64,000 nucleotides of DNA from Clostridium akagii DSM 12554 (GTDB lineage Bacteria; Bacillota; Clostridia; Clostridiales; Clostridiaceae): the NCBI RefSeq assembly GCF_000686725.1, contig NZ_JMLK01000008.1:282342-346341 (forward strand). The letters are read 5' to 3'. The position numbers were made by a program, and so were the translations under genes. A model generated the notes under the pieces. That model worked only from the letters and a program-made list of their open reading frames with translations. It was not told the DNA's origin and made no database searches. Below are positions 44,240 through 54,142 of the stretch, piece by piece (position 1 is the stretch's first letter; each line of letters starts with the position of its first letter).

Positions 44240-45058
44240 TTATTCTTCAAATCTACCTATTTCCCTGAATTTATCATATCTTTCTTGAAGTAATATTTCC
44301 ATATCTTTTACCATAAGGCCTGGCATAACTTCCAATAAGGCATCTTTTATATTTTTACACATATGATTCAAATCAGTATGCGCACCTTCTTCAGGCTCAT
44401 CTATAATCTTATCAATAATTCCATAACCAAATAAATCATCCGCCGTTATTTTCATTACATTTGCTGCCTCTTCTGCTCTTTTACCGTCTCTCCAGAGTAT
44501 ACTTGCAAAACCTTCAGGAGATAAAACAGAATATATAGCATTTTTAAGCATCCAAACTTGATCTGCCACTGCTAGGGCCAGTGCACCACCACTTCCACCT
44601 TCTCCAATAACTATTGATATTATAGGTGTTTTCAGCGCTGACATTCCCATAATATTTTCAGCTATAGCACTTCCCTGTCCTCTTTCCTCTGCACCAATAC
44701 CACAATATGCTCCGGGTGTGTCTATAAAACAGATCACAGGTCTTTTGAATTTTTCAGCTTGCTTCATAAGCCTTAAGGATTTTCTATAACCTTCAGGGTT
44801 TGGCATTCCAAAATTTCTTTTTATATTCTCTTTAGTATTTCTACCTTTTTGTATACCAATAACAGTAACCGGTATACCTTGTATTTTCGCAATGCCACCT
44901 ACTACGCTAGGATCATCTCCAAACTCACGATCTCCATGGAGCTCAATAAATGAATCAAATATATTTTTTATGTAATCAAGCGTTGTTGGCCTATCTATCC
45001 TTCTGGCAATATTAAGTCTCTCCCATGCAGATAAATCTTTACTTTCTTCTATATCCAT
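44240..45058 (-). CDS. accA: Acetyl-CoA carboxylase carboxyltransferase subunit alpha
   Basis: 272 residues. Half of the carboxyltransferase that moves the carboxyl group from biotin to acetyl-CoA to form malonyl-CoA. Typical text: [55 protein letters not shown] and the oxyanion-forming [10 protein letters not shown]. The N-terminal region is short, as in other clostridia. It is the last gene of the fatty-acid operon, 17 bp after accD, and is followed by the palindrome at 44164. Confidence 0.95.
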   Translation of the reverse strand: MDIEESKDLSAWERLNIARRIDRPTTLDYIKNIFDSFIELHGDREFGDDPSVVGGIAKIQGIPVTVIGIQKGRNTKENIKRNFGMPNPEGYRKSLRLMKQAEKFKRPVICFIDTPGAYCGIGAEERGQGSAIAENIMGMSALKTPIISIVIGEGGSGGALALAVADQVWMLKNAIYSVLSPEGFASILWRDGKRAEEAANVMKITADDLFGYGIIDKIIDEPEEGAHTDLNHMCKNIKDALLEVMPGLMVKDMEILLQERYDKFREIGRFEE

Positions 45059-45075
45059 TCTATATCACTCCACTT

Positions 45076-45933
45076 CTAATCTGGTAAAAGCTCCCATAGT
45101 ATTTTTTTTAGTTCTACTCTTGCTACTATCTTATCTATAAATCCATGTTCCAATAAAAATTCAGCACTTTGGAATTCTTTTGGCAATTCCTCATTAAGTG
45201 TTTGCTCAATAACTCTTCTACCTGCAAATCCAACTAGCGCACCTGGTTCTGATAATATTATGTCACCAAGCATAGCAAAACTTGCTGTTACTCCACCTGT
45301 AGTTGGATCTGTAAGTACTGTTATATATAAAAGTCCTTTTTCACTATGTTTTGCTAATGCACTACTAGTCTTTGCCATCTGCATCAGTGAGAACATACCT
45401 TCTTGCATTCTTGCACCACCTGATGCTGTGAATATGATTATGGGTAGACCCTTACCTGTTGCGGTTTCTATTGCCCTTGTTATCTTTTCTCCAACAACAG
45501 AACCCATACTAGCCATCATAAAATTACTATCCATTACTGCTATTACTACAGGTTTGTCTCCTATTGTTCCAATTCCAGTAATTACAGCATCATTAATGCC
45601 TGTTTTTTGTGCCATTTTTTCTGTTTTAGAACCATAGTCTGGAAAGTCCAAAGGATTTGAGGATTTCATGTCAGCATCAAATTCAACAAAACTGCCTTTA
45701 TCTATGGTAAGTTCTATTCTTTCCCTAGCAGTTAGCCTTATGTGAGCGTTACAATTTCCACAAACCTTTAAGTTTTCTTCTAAATCTTTATTATATAATA
45801 TTCTTCCACACTTTGGGCATTTCACCCACATACCATTTGGTATTATAGGTTGCTGTTCCATTAGTATATCTTCATCATATTCTATTTTAGTATTACTAAC
45901 GGTAATATACTTCCTCTTTCTGAACAATCCCAT
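45076..45933 (-). CDS. accD: Acetyl-CoA carboxylase carboxyltransferase subunit beta
   Basis: 285 residues from ATG 45933, which has an AGGTG ribosome site (an ATG at 45942 does not). The N-terminal zinc ribbon CPKCGR ... CGNCNAH is at about 35-60. The crotonase-fold core has [18 protein letters not shown] and [16 protein letters not shown], forming the acyl-CoA pocket with AccA. Between accC and accA in the operon. Confidence 0.95.
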   Translation of the reverse strand: MGLFRKRKYITVSNTKIEYDEDILMEQQPIIPNGMWVKCPKCGRILYNKDLEENLKVCGNCNAHIRLTARERIELTIDKGSFVEFDADMKSSNPLDFPDYGSKTEKMAQKTGINDAVITGIGTIGDKPVVIAVMDSNFMMASMGSVVGEKITRAIETATGKGLPIIIFTASGGARMQEGMFSLMQMAKTSSALAKHSEKGLLYITVLTDPTTGGVTASFAMLGDIILSEPGALVGFAGRRVIEQTLNEELPKEFQSAEFLLEHGFIDKIVARVELKKILWELLPD

Positions 45934-46004
45934 ATAATTCACCTAACCTTTACCATGCATTTAGGCATCTTCAAATTTATCTTTGAATAAACCCTATCCC
46001 TTTA

Positions 46005-47348
46005 TTATAGATTAAATTCATTCTTTATGAAACTAGTATTATATTCTCCTTTAATAAAAGCTTGATTATTAAGTATTTTATATTGAAAATCGATGTTTGT
46101 ATCAACACCCTCTATAACAAATTCGCCCAGTGCTCGCCTCATTTTACTTAAAGCTTCATCTCTGTCTTTACCATAAACGATTAGTTTAGCTATCATTGAG
46201 TCATATGTTGGTGGAATTACATAACCTTGAAATACTGCACTATCAATTCTTATCCCAAGTCCCCCTGGAAAATTAAGTGCTTTTATTTCTCCTGGTGAAG
46301 GTCTAAAGCCCTTTTCTGGGTTTTCTGCGTTAATTCTACATTCAATTGCATGACCTGAGATTTTAATGTCTTTTTGCTTAAAACTTATTTCATTTCCTGA
46401 TGAAATTTTTATCTGTTCTTTTAAAAGATCAGTACCAGTTACCATTTCCGTAATTGGGTGTTCCACCTGTATACGTGTATTCATTTCCATAAAATAAAAA
46501 TCACCGTGTTTGTCTAATAAAAATTCTATAGTTCCTGCATTCTTATAATTTACGGCTCTAGCTGCCTTAACTGCTGTCTCACCCATTTTTTTTCTAAGAG
46601 CTTCAGTCATAACAGGTGAAGGAGCTTCTTCAATGACTTTTTGATTTCTTCTTTGAATTGAACAATCTCTTTCTCCAAGATAAAGTATATTCCCAAAGTC
46701 ATCTCCTAATATTTGAAACTCTACATGTCTTGGGTCTTCTATGAATTTTTCTATATACATAGTGTCATCGCCAAAAGCAACTCTGGATTCTGTTTGCGCT
46801 GTCTCAAAGGCCTTTTTAAATTCTTTTTTTTCATTAACTATTCTTATTCCTCTTCCACCACCGCCAGCAGAAGCTTTTATCATTACAGGAAAACCAATTT
46901 TAACAGCTTGTTTCAATGCATCTTCTAACCCATCCACAGCACCCTTTGTACCTGGAATAACTGGAATTCCTGCATTAATCATTAGCTCTCTAGCCTTAGC
47001 TTTGTTTCCCATATTATCAATAGTTTCAGCATTCGGTCCGATAAATATGATATTACATTCCTCACACATTTTTGCAAATTTACTGTTTTCAGATAGAAAT
47101 CCAAAACCAGGATGAATAGCCTGTGCACCCGTAAGTACAGTGGCACTTATTATATTTTGCATATTTAAATAACTATCTTGAGATTTAGCTGGCCCAATAC
47201 AAACCGCTTCATCCGCAATCTGAGTATGCATAGCGTCTCTGTCAATCTCAGAATAAACTGCAACTGTAGCGATTCCCATTTCTTGACAAGCTCTTATTAT
47301 CCTAACCGCAATCTCACCTCGATTAGCAATTAATATTTTTTTAAGCAT
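46005..47348 (-). CDS. accC: Acetyl-CoA carboxylase, biotin carboxylase subunit
   Basis: 447 residues. ATP-grasp enzyme that carboxylates biotin on AccB. Landmarks: NRGEIAVRIIRACQEMG at the start, ATP loop SAGGGGRGIRIV, RDCSIQRRNQKVIEEAPSP, EMNTRIQVEHPITE with catalytic Glu and Arg, and ECRINAENP. Usual length. GGAGAGA ribosome site. Sits after fabZ. Confidence 0.96.
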   Translation of the reverse strand: MLKKILIANRGEIAVRIIRACQEMGIATVAVYSEIDRDAMHTQIADEAVCIGPAKSQDSYLNMQNIISATVLTGAQAIHPGFGFLSENSKFAKMCEECNIIFIGPNAETIDNMGNKAKARELMINAGIPVIPGTKGAVDGLEDALKQAVKIGFPVMIKASAGGGGRGIRIVNEKKEFKKAFETAQTESRVAFGDDTMYIEKFIEDPRHVEFQILGDDFGNILYLGERDCSIQRRNQKVIEEAPSPVMTEALRKKMGETAVKAARAVNYKNAGTIEFLLDKHGDFYFMEMNTRIQVEHPITEMVTGTDLLKEQIKISSGNEISFKQKDIKISGHAIECRINAENPEKGFRPSPGEIKALNFPGGLGIRIDSAVFQGYVIPPTYDSMIAKLIVYGKDRDEALSKMRRALGEFVIEGVDTNIDFQYKILNNQAFIKGEYNTSFIKNEFNL

Positions 47349-47395
47349 AACTATCTCTCCATTTCTAAAGCTTAGTGCTTATTTTTTTTATAACC

Positions 47396-47821
47396 TTATA
47401 TTATCATAAAGGTAAGCTCAGCTTCTGCTACCTTTTTTCCATTTACTGAAGCTATTCCTTTGCCTATACCTGCGATTCCTTTTATTTTTACTATGTTAAT
47501 TTCAAGTTTTAATATGTCCCCAGGCACAACCATGCCCCTAAATTTCGCAGCTTTTATTCCACCAAACAAAGGGGTCTTTCCTTTAAATTGTTCCATACTT
47601 AATAATGCAATAGCTCCAAGTTGAGCCATTGCTTCAACCTGCAAAACCCCTGGCATTATAGGATTACCAGGAAAATGTCCTTGAAAAAAAGGTTCATTCA
47701 TTGTAACATTTTTAAATCCTACCGCTCTAACTCCTGGCTCAAGTTCATCAACCCTATCAACTAGTAACATTGGATATCTATGCGGTATTATTTCCATTAT
47801 TTGTTTTATATCTAAACTCAT
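47396..47821 (-). CDS. fabZ: 3-hydroxyacyl-ACP dehydratase FabZ
   Basis: 141 residues, hotdog fold. The catalytic His is in PHRYPMLLVDRV and the Glu in PGVLQVEAMAQLGA; GHFPGNPIMPG is the family signature. It dehydrates 3-hydroxyacyl-ACP to trans-2-enoyl-ACP. Between accB and accC, an order common in clostridial fab operons. Confidence 0.96.
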   Translation of the reverse strand: MSLDIKQIMEIIPHRYPMLLVDRVDELEPGVRAVGFKNVTMNEPFFQGHFPGNPIMPGVLQVEAMAQLGAIALLSMEQFKGKTPLFGGIKAAKFRGMVVPGDILKLEINIVKIKGIAGIGKGIASVNGKKVAEAELTFMII

Positions 47822-47850
47822 AATTTCTCTCCATTCACTGTAATGATTAT

Positions 47851-48318
47851 CTAATTACACTTTATTTTGAATAAACCTTGACCGTATTCAACCATTTGCT
47901 CATTTTCCACTAGAATTTCTATTACTTCGCCATCAAATTCTGCATCTATTTCATTCATGAGTTTCATTGCCTCAATTATGCAAAGCACATCGCCCTTTTT
48001 AACCTTGCTACCAATTTTCGTAAAAGCACCGGCCTTTGGATCTCCTGAAGTATAAAATGTTCCAACTATTGGTGATTTTACTACCTTAATATTTTTATCT
48101 TCTGTAACTAGCTTCTTTTCTATGATTGGCTTATCTTCTTTTATAATTTCATTAGTATCACTAATTTTACTAGTTGCCACATTGTCTTCTACTCTAGTGT
48201 CAATTTCCTGTGAACCCTTCTTCATTATTATGTGCATTCCTTCAGATTCAACATTCAAATATGTTAACTCTTGTTCTGATGCAGTTTTAATAAGATCTTT
48301 TATCGCTTCATAATCCAT
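47851..48318 (-). CDS. accB: Acetyl-CoA carboxylase biotin carboxyl carrier protein
   Basis: 155 residues from ATG 48318 (GGAGGTAG ribosome site); longer open-frame readings extend into fabF and are not likely. An N-terminal helical part and an acidic linker precede the C-terminal biotinyl domain, where IEAMKLMNE carries the biotinylated Lys and the GDVLC thumb region precedes it. The start overlaps the fabF stop by 11 bp, so the two are translationally coupled. Confidence 0.95.
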   Translation of the reverse strand: MDYEAIKDLIKTASEQELTYLNVESEGMHIIMKKGSQEIDTRVEDNVATSKISDTNEIIKEDKPIIEKKLVTEDKNIKVVKSPIVGTFYTSGDPKAGAFTKIGSKVKKGDVLCIIEAMKLMNEIDAEFDGEVIEILVENEQMVEYGQGLFKIKCN

Positions 48319-49564
48319 TTTTACTACCTCCAACCCACTTCTTAAATACAATTGCTGCATTATGTCCACCAAAACCCAAAGAATTTGAAAGGGTATATTG
48401 AACTTCTGCTTTTCTACCAACATTTGGAACATAATCAAGATCACATTCTGGATCCTTAACCTGGAGTCCTACTGTAGGTGGAATAAAATTATTCTGTAGT
48501 GCTTCTACGCATATTATTGCCTCAATAGCTCCAGCTGCACCTAATAGATGTCCTGTCATAGATTTTGTTGAGCTAACCGGAATTTTATATGCATTTTCAC
48601 CAAATACCTTTTTAATCGCTTCTGTTTCAGTACTATCATTTGCCTGAGTACTTGTTCCGTGTGCATTTATATATGAAATATCTTCTGGTTTTATACCAGC
48701 ATCTTCAATGGACATAATTATAGCTCTTGCACCATCTGCACCACCTGGTGATGGTGATGTTATATGATAAGCGTCACAAGTAGACCCATATCCAACAACC
48801 TCTGCATATATTTTAGCATTTCTTTTAACTGCATGCTCATATTCTTCTAATATTAATATCCCAGATCCTTCACCCATTACAAAACCATTTCGTTCTGCAT
48901 CAAAAGGTATTGATGCTCTTTTAGGATCAGTGCTCCTACTTAGTGCTGTCATAGATATAAATCCAGATACTGATAAAGGCGTAATTGATGCTTCCGTACC
49001 ACCTGAAAAAATTATATCTGCTTCATTATGTCTTATCTTGTGAAAGGCTTCTCCAATAGCGTTATTTCCAGACGCACAGGCAGTAACAATTGTAGTACAA
49101 ATTCCTTTTGCACCGTATGCAATTGCTATGTTCGCGGATGCCATATTACTTATTATCATTGGTATAAGCATTGGTGTAACCCTGTTAGGTCCCTTTGAAT
49201 TCATTTTAGCTACTTGTGTTTCTATTGTTCCTATTCCACCAATTCCACAGCCTACTATAACGCCTACTCGTTCCATATTTTCTTGATCAAATTTTAACTC
49301 CGAATCTTCTACTGCTTCCTTTGAAGCTGCTAATGCAAATTGACAAAATCTATCCATTCGTTTTGCTTGCTTTTTATCTATATAATCTTCAGGATCAAAA
49401 TCCTTAACTTCTGCCGCAAGCTTTGCTTTAAAGTCAGTTGTATCAAAAGCTTTGATATCTCCTATTCCAACTACTCCGCTGGAAATAGAATTCCAAAAAG
49501 TATCAACATCATTTCCCACTGGTGTGATAGCTCCCATTCCAGTGATTACTACTCTTCTACTCAT
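48308..49564 (-). CDS. fabF: 3-oxoacyl-ACP synthase II
   Basis: 418 residues, condensing enzyme for chain elongation. The catalytic Cys is in TIVTACASGNNAIG and the two His in INAHGTSTQAND and KSMTGHLLGAAG; NSLGFGGHNAA closes the fold. GGEASITPL and a GMGAITPVG N-terminus are typical. Downstream of fabG, upstream of accB. Confidence 0.96.
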   Translation of the reverse strand: MSRRVVITGMGAITPVGNDVDTFWNSISSGVVGIGDIKAFDTTDFKAKLAAEVKDFDPEDYIDKKQAKRMDRFCQFALAASKEAVEDSELKFDQENMERVGVIVGCGIGGIGTIETQVAKMNSKGPNRVTPMLIPMIISNMASANIAIAYGAKGICTTIVTACASGNNAIGEAFHKIRHNEADIIFSGGTEASITPLSVSGFISMTALSRSTDPKRASIPFDAERNGFVMGEGSGILILEEYEHAVKRNAKIYAEVVGYGSTCDAYHITSPSPGGADGARAIIMSIEDAGIKPEDISYINAHGTSTQANDSTETEAIKKVFGENAYKIPVSSTKSMTGHLLGAAGAIEAIICVEALQNNFIPPTVGLQVKDPECDLDYVPNVGRKAEVQYTLSNSLGFGGHNAAIVFKKWVGGSKNGL

Positions 49565-49611
49565 AAATTTTTCGCCTACCTTTTATGTGTACTATTTTTC
49601 GTATACGTATA

Positions 49612-50358
49612 TTACATTACCATACCGCCATCTACATTTATAACCTGACCAGTTATATATGTGGCCATATCTGATACTAGAAATGCTACAAGATTTGCCA
49701 CATCTTCTGTACTTCCTACTCGCTTCAATGGAATACTTCCAATCATAGCTTCCTTCTGTTTGTCAGAAAGTTCATCACTCATATCCGTTCCTATAAAGCC
49801 TGGTGCTACTGCATTAACAGTTATTCCGCGGCTTCCAAGTTCTTTTGCCAAAGATTTTGTCATCCCTATTAGTCCTGCTTTTGCTGAAGAATAATTTATT
49901 TGCCCTGCATTACCTGTTATGCCTACAACAGAAGTTATATTTATTATTCTTCCAGTTCTCTTCCTAAACATTATACCACTTGCATGCCTTATAGTGTTAA
50001 ATGCTCCCTTTAAATTTACATTAATAACGCTGTCAAAGTCCTCTTCTTTCATCCGCATTACTAGTGCATCCTTTGTAATTCCAGCGTTATTAATTAGTAT
50101 ATCCAAAGTTCCAAATGTTTCTACAGTTTCCTTAATCAGTTTTTCTGCTTCATCAAATTTACTTACATCTGCTTTTATTGCTATAGCCTTAACACCCATT
50201 TTCTCTATTTCAATAATAAGATCGTCTACTGGTGTACTCCTATAGTTAACAACAATATTTGCACCGAGTTCTGCTAGCCTTAGTGCTATAGCTTTACCGA
50301 TTCCTCTACTTGCACCTGTCACTATTGCTGTTTTTCCTTTAAGATCAATACCTTCCAT
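49612..50358 (-). CDS. fabG: 3-oxoacyl-ACP reductase
   Basis: 248 residues, short-chain dehydrogenase. The NADPH motif TGASRGIGKAIA is at 14-25, NNAG at about 90, and the catalytic Ser-Tyr-Lys in INITSVVG and YSSAKAG. It reduces 3-oxoacyl-ACP. AGGAGG ribosome site; 32 bp after fabD. Confidence 0.96.
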   Translation of the reverse strand: MEGIDLKGKTAIVTGASRGIGKAIALRLAELGANIVVNYRSTPVDDLIIEIEKMGVKAIAIKADVSKFDEAEKLIKETVETFGTLDILINNAGITKDALVMRMKEEDFDSVINVNLKGAFNTIRHASGIMFRKRTGRIINITSVVGITGNAGQINYSSAKAGLIGMTKSLAKELGSRGITVNAVAPGFIGTDMSDELSDKQKEAMIGSIPLKRVGSTEDVANLVAFLVSDMATYITGQVINVDGGMVM

Positions 50359-50389
50359 AGTTGTTAAACCTCCTAAGCTTTCTAAGCTG

Positions 50390-51328
50390 TTATTTTGTTT
50401 GAATTCCAGCTATGCATTTATTTAAACTATCAACATCTTCTACATTAAATATTGCAAGGGTTCTATCTATCTTCTTAACAAAACCACTTAAAATTTTTCC
50501 AGGTCCTATTTCCACAAAAGTATCTACTCCATCAGATATCATTCGTCTTATGGTATCTTCCCAAAGTACCGAACTCATAACCTGTCTAGTCAGTAGATCC
50601 TTTACTTCATCTTTTGATTTTATATAATCAGCAGTTACATTTGTTATAACTGGTAGTTTTAAATCATTAATCTTTACACTTTCAAGCTCTAGACTTAATT
50701 TATCCGAAGCTGGTTTTAGCATAGAAGTATGAAATGGACCACTAACCTTAAGCATAATTACTTTTCTTGCTCCAGCATTTTTTGCCATTTCAGCCGCTTT
50801 TTCTACGGCAACAACTTCACCTGCAATAGCTATTTGTCCTGGACAATTAAAGTTAGTTGGTTCTACAATTCCAAATTTGCTTGCATCTGTGCATACTTGC
50901 CTAGTTTTTTCACTATCAAGCCCTATCACTGCCGCCATAGCACCTTTCCCCTGTGGAACAGCCTCCTGCATAAACCGACCTCTTTTTTTTACAAGCTTAA
51001 CTGCTTCTTTAAATTCAAATACGCCACTATAAACTAATGAGGTGTATTCTCCAAGACTTAGTCCTGCTGTTACATCTGCTTCTATTCCTTTTTCCTCTAA
51101 TACCTTTAGCGCTGCTATACTAGCTGTTAAAATAGCTGGCTGTGTATTTTCAGTTTCATCTAACTGAGCCTTATTCCCCTCAAAGGAAAGCTTACTTATT
51201 TCAAAACCTAAAGTAGAATCTGCCTCTTCATAAATCTTTTTTGCCACATTAAAATTATCATATAATTCCTTGCCCATCCCAACGTATTGAGCGCCCTGAC
51301 CTGAAAACAAAAATGCTATCTTTCCCAT
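50390..51328 (-). CDS. fabD: Malonyl-CoA:ACP transacylase
   Basis: 312 residues. The nucleophile Ser lies in GLSLGEYTSL, the catalytic His in VSGPFHTSML, and the N-terminal FLFSGQGAQYVGMG is the family signature with its oxyanion Gln. It loads malonyl groups on ACP. Operon position between fabK and fabG. Confidence 0.96.
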   Translation of the reverse strand: MGKIAFLFSGQGAQYVGMGKELYDNFNVAKKIYEEADSTLGFEISKLSFEGNKAQLDETENTQPAILTASIAALKVLEEKGIEADVTAGLSLGEYTSLVYSGVFEFKEAVKLVKKRGRFMQEAVPQGKGAMAAVIGLDSEKTRQVCTDASKFGIVEPTNFNCPGQIAIAGEVVAVEKAAEMAKNAGARKVIMLKVSGPFHTSMLKPASDKLSLELESVKINDLKLPVITNVTADYIKSKDEVKDLLTRQVMSSVLWEDTIRRMISDGVDTFVEIGPGKILSGFVKKIDRTLAIFNVEDVDSLNKCIAGIQTK

Positions 51329-51356
51329 ATAAATTCTCCATTTCTTAGCGGTTATA

Positions 51357-52295
51357 TTATACTACCTTAACAGTATTTAATGTTTCTTCAGCCTGAGAGA
51401 ACATTTCCTTTATTATCTCCTGACAACTTTGAGTTTTACAAACAAGTCCCGCAATTTGACCAGCCATAACAGAGCCATTATCTACATCTCCATCTTTTAC
51501 CGCTTTAGGAAGTGCCCCTACTCCAAGTGCTTCAAACTTTTCTGCTCCTGCTCCTTCTTTTTCAAGGATTTGGAATTTTCTTGTGAGTTTATTTCTTAAT
51601 ACTCTTACAGGATGCCCTGTTGGTCTTCCTGTGACTACTGAATCTATATCTTTTGCCTTTATTATTTTAGCCTTATAGTTATCATGAACTGTACATTCCT
51701 CAGCCACTAAAAATCTAGTACCAACTTGCACGCCAACAGCTCCAAGCATAAGTGCAGCTGCAATTCCTCTTCCATCACCTACTCCACCTGCTGCTATAAC
51801 AGGTATACTAACTGCATCAACAACCTGTGGTACGATGGCCATGGTAGTAATTTCACCTACATGTCCTCCAGATTCACACCCTTCTGCTATTACTGCATCA
51901 ACACCACTTCTCTCCATTCTCTTAGCTAGAGCAACTGATGCAATTACAGGTATAACCTTTATTCCATGTGCTTTCCACATTTCTATGTATTTTCCTGGAT
52001 TTCCAGCACCCGTTGTAACAACTTTAACTCCTTCTTCACAAACCATTTTTGCCACTTCTTCTGCATTTTCACTGAGAAGCATTATGTTCACTCCAAAAGG
52101 TTTATTGGTTAATTTTTTGGTTTTTCTTATTTCTTCCCTTATATACTCTACTGGTGCGTTAGCTGCTGCTATTATTCCAAGACCTCCAGCGTTAGAAACT
52201 GCTGATGCAAGTGAGCTGTCTGCAATCCAAGCCATTCCGCCTTGTATAATGGGATATTTTATTCCTACCATTTCACAAAATACAGATTTAATCAT
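51357..52295 (-). CDS. fabK: Enoyl-ACP reductase II (FMN-dependent)
   Basis: 312 residues from ATG 52295 (GGGAGG ribosome site). TIM-barrel flavoprotein: YPIIQGGMAWIAD, catalytic-type His in CESGGHVGEITT, FMN-binding PVIAAGGVGDGRGI and GVQVGTRFL. FabK replaces FabI in many Firmicutes and is not inhibited by triclosan. It directly follows acpP, as in streptococci and clostridia. Confidence 0.93.
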   Translation of the reverse strand: MIKSVFCEMVGIKYPIIQGGMAWIADSSLASAVSNAGGLGIIAAANAPVEYIREEIRKTKKLTNKPFGVNIMLLSENAEEVAKMVCEEGVKVVTTGAGNPGKYIEMWKAHGIKVIPVIASVALAKRMERSGVDAVIAEGCESGGHVGEITTMAIVPQVVDAVSIPVIAAGGVGDGRGIAAALMLGAVGVQVGTRFLVAEECTVHDNYKAKIIKAKDIDSVVTGRPTGHPVRVLRNKLTRKFQILEKEGAGAEKFEALGVGALPKAVKDGDVDNGSVMAGQIAGLVCKTQSCQEIIKEMFSQAEETLNTVKVV

Positions 52296-52326
52296 AATAA
52301 CCTCCCTAATAATTGTTATACTTTGA

Positions 52327-52557
52327 CTATTTTTCACTAATTCTATTTTCTACTGCCTTTACTGCGTCTTCAACTGTCTTTATATCATCTGCAACCTCAA
52401 TCTGTATATTAAATTCATCTTCAATTTCCATTATTATTTGAAAAAGCTCCAATGAATCAGCCTTTAAATCTTCTTCAAAAGCTGTATCCATTTTTATGGT
52501 TTTTTCGTCTACATTTAGTTGATGTGCTGTAATACGTTTTACTTTTTCAAATATCAT
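52327..52557 (-). CDS. acpP: Acyl carrier protein
   Basis: 76 residues from ATG 52557 with a GGAGGA ribosome site. The Ser in EDLKADSLELFQII takes the 4'-phosphopantetheine group; the usual text is GADSLD, here KADSLE. Acidic four-helix protein. Between fabH and fabK. Confidence 0.95.
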   Translation of the reverse strand: MIFEKVKRITAHQLNVDEKTIKMDTAFEEDLKADSLELFQIIMEIEDEFNIQIEVADDIKTVEDAVKAVENRISEK

Positions 52558-52637
52558 AATAATCCTCCTACCGTTCTTGCGTGTTCTAATCAATTGTTAA
52601 ATATTATCTATGGTTTATTAAAATAAATGTCATCACC

Positions 52638-53615
52638 TTAAATTAGCCATTCAATAAGTACTGATCCAAACGTTAGACCTCCACCAAAACCAACTAAGAT
52701 GATTTTATCTCCATTTTTAAGTAATCCTTGCTTTGCCATTTCATCAAGTGCTATAGGAATAGTAGCAGCTGATGTATTTCCATATCTATCTAAGTTTATA
52801 AAGAACTTTTCATTGTCAATACCTAGTTTTTTAGCCACATGTTCTATAATCCTCATATTAGCTTGATGTGGCACAATATATTTAATATCATCTATAGTGT
52901 ACGCGCTGTCCTTTAATACCTTATCTATACCTATTGGCATTGTTTTAACTGCAAATTTAAATACCTCTTTTCCATTCATAGATACTACACTGCTTTTTTT
53001 ATCAATATTACTAGCAAACGGGTTCTTAACAGTTACTGCAGGACATTTCAAAAATTCTGCACCTTTTCCATCTGAACCCGTAAATATTGATAATATTCCG
53101 TTTGTTTCACTTTTACTTAATATTGCAGCACCTGCTCCATCTCCAAAAAGCACACAGGTTGATCTGTCTTCCCAGTCAAGTATCTTAGAAAGAACTTCAG
53201 CCCCAATAACAAGAACAGTTTTTGCTACTCCAGTTTTAACAAATTGAGTTCCAACATTTAATCCATATATAAAACCAGAACAAGCAGCACCAATATCAAA
53301 ACAAGTAGCATTATCAGCACCTATTATCGCTTGAACCAAACAGGCGGTAGACGGCGTAAATGAATCTGGGGAAGTTGTAGCTACTATTAGTAGATCTATT
53401 TCTAAAGGATTTATATTTGCATCCTTTATTGCATTAAGTGCGGCTTTTGCTGCCAGACTAGAAGTGTCTTCACCTTCTGTTATTCTTCTTTCCTTTATAC
53501 CAGTTCTAGAAGAAATCCATTCGTCACTTGTATCAACTATTTCTGAAAGGTCCGAATTGGTTACTATTCTTTCAGGTGCATAACTTCCAACACCTATTAT
53601 TTTAACGTTGTTCAC
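52638..53615 (-). CDS. fabH: 3-oxoacyl-ACP synthase III
   Basis: 325 residues from GTG 53615 (GGGAGTG ribosome site), the usual FabH length. Catalytic Cys in GAACSGFIYGL, His in VPHQANMRI and Asn in YGNTSAATIP form the triad. It starts chains from acetyl-CoA (or branched acyl-CoA) and malonyl-ACP. It begins 5 bp before the fabT stop, so the two are coupled. Confidence 0.95.
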   Translation of the reverse strand: MNNVKIIGVGSYAPERIVTNSDLSEIVDTSDEWISSRTGIKERRITEGEDTSSLAAKAALNAIKDANINPLEIDLLIVATTSPDSFTPSTACLVQAIIGADNATCFDIGAACSGFIYGLNVGTQFVKTGVAKTVLVIGAEVLSKILDWEDRSTCVLFGDGAGAAILSKSETNGILSIFTGSDGKGAEFLKCPAVTVKNPFASNIDKKSSVVSMNGKEVFKFAVKTMPIGIDKVLKDSAYTIDDIKYIVPHQANMRIIEHVAKKLGIDNEKFFINLDRYGNTSAATIPIALDEMAKQGLLKNGDKIILVGFGGGLTFGSVLIEWLI

Positions 53616-53619
53616 ACAA

Positions 53620-54096
53620 TCACTCCCTGTTAGTCCTAGTTTTAATATCATATTTTTCTTTTATAGAAAAATTAAGTTTCTCTAAAACATTAACTAAAGT
53701 ATTTTTTTCCTTCTCGTCTAAACCATCTATTGTCTCTCGAATGATATCTCTATGAAACTTGGCATGTATTCTATATGCAAGCTTGCCTTTTTTAGTTAAA
53801 TCAATATTAACCACTCTTCTGTCATTCTCGGATTTTTTTCTTTCAACATATCCTTTTTTTACCAAATTGCTCACAGCCGTTGTAAGTGTGCCTAGCGTAA
53901 TGCCAATATCCCTTGCCACTTCCGACATATTTCTTGGCACATACATACCAATAGCCTCAATGGTATGTATTTCTGTAATTGATAAATCCTTAAAATATCC
54001 TTTTTTTAAGTCCGATTGCTCTATAGTTAGAATATCATTGAATATGTCTATCATTAATTCATTCATAACAGTCAATGACCTCTCCACTCTTATCAC
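53620..54096 (-). CDS. fabT: MarR-family regulator of fatty-acid synthesis
   Basis: Up to 158 residues. Winged helix: MSEVARDIGITLGTLTTAVSNL (recognition helix) and the wing KKSENDRRVVNIDLTKKG. Placed directly upstream of fabH, it matches FabT, which represses fab genes with long-chain acyl-ACP as corepressor. The start is unclear: ATG 54066 lies 12 nt after GGAGAGG, while GTG 54087 has GGTGAT in front. A FabT-like operator is at the operon head. Confidence 0.85.
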   Translation of the reverse strand: MIRVERSLTVMNELMIDIFNDILTIEQSDLKKGYFKDLSITEIHTIEAIGMYVPRNMSEVARDIGITLGTLTTAVSNLVKKGYVERKKSENDRRVVNIDLTKKGKLAYRIHAKFHRDIIRETIDGLDEKEKNTLVNVLEKLNFSIKEKYDIKTRTNRE

Positions 54097-54142
54097 CGCT
54101 TTAAAATAATTTTATATTTGATCAGAAAATATCTAATGCGAG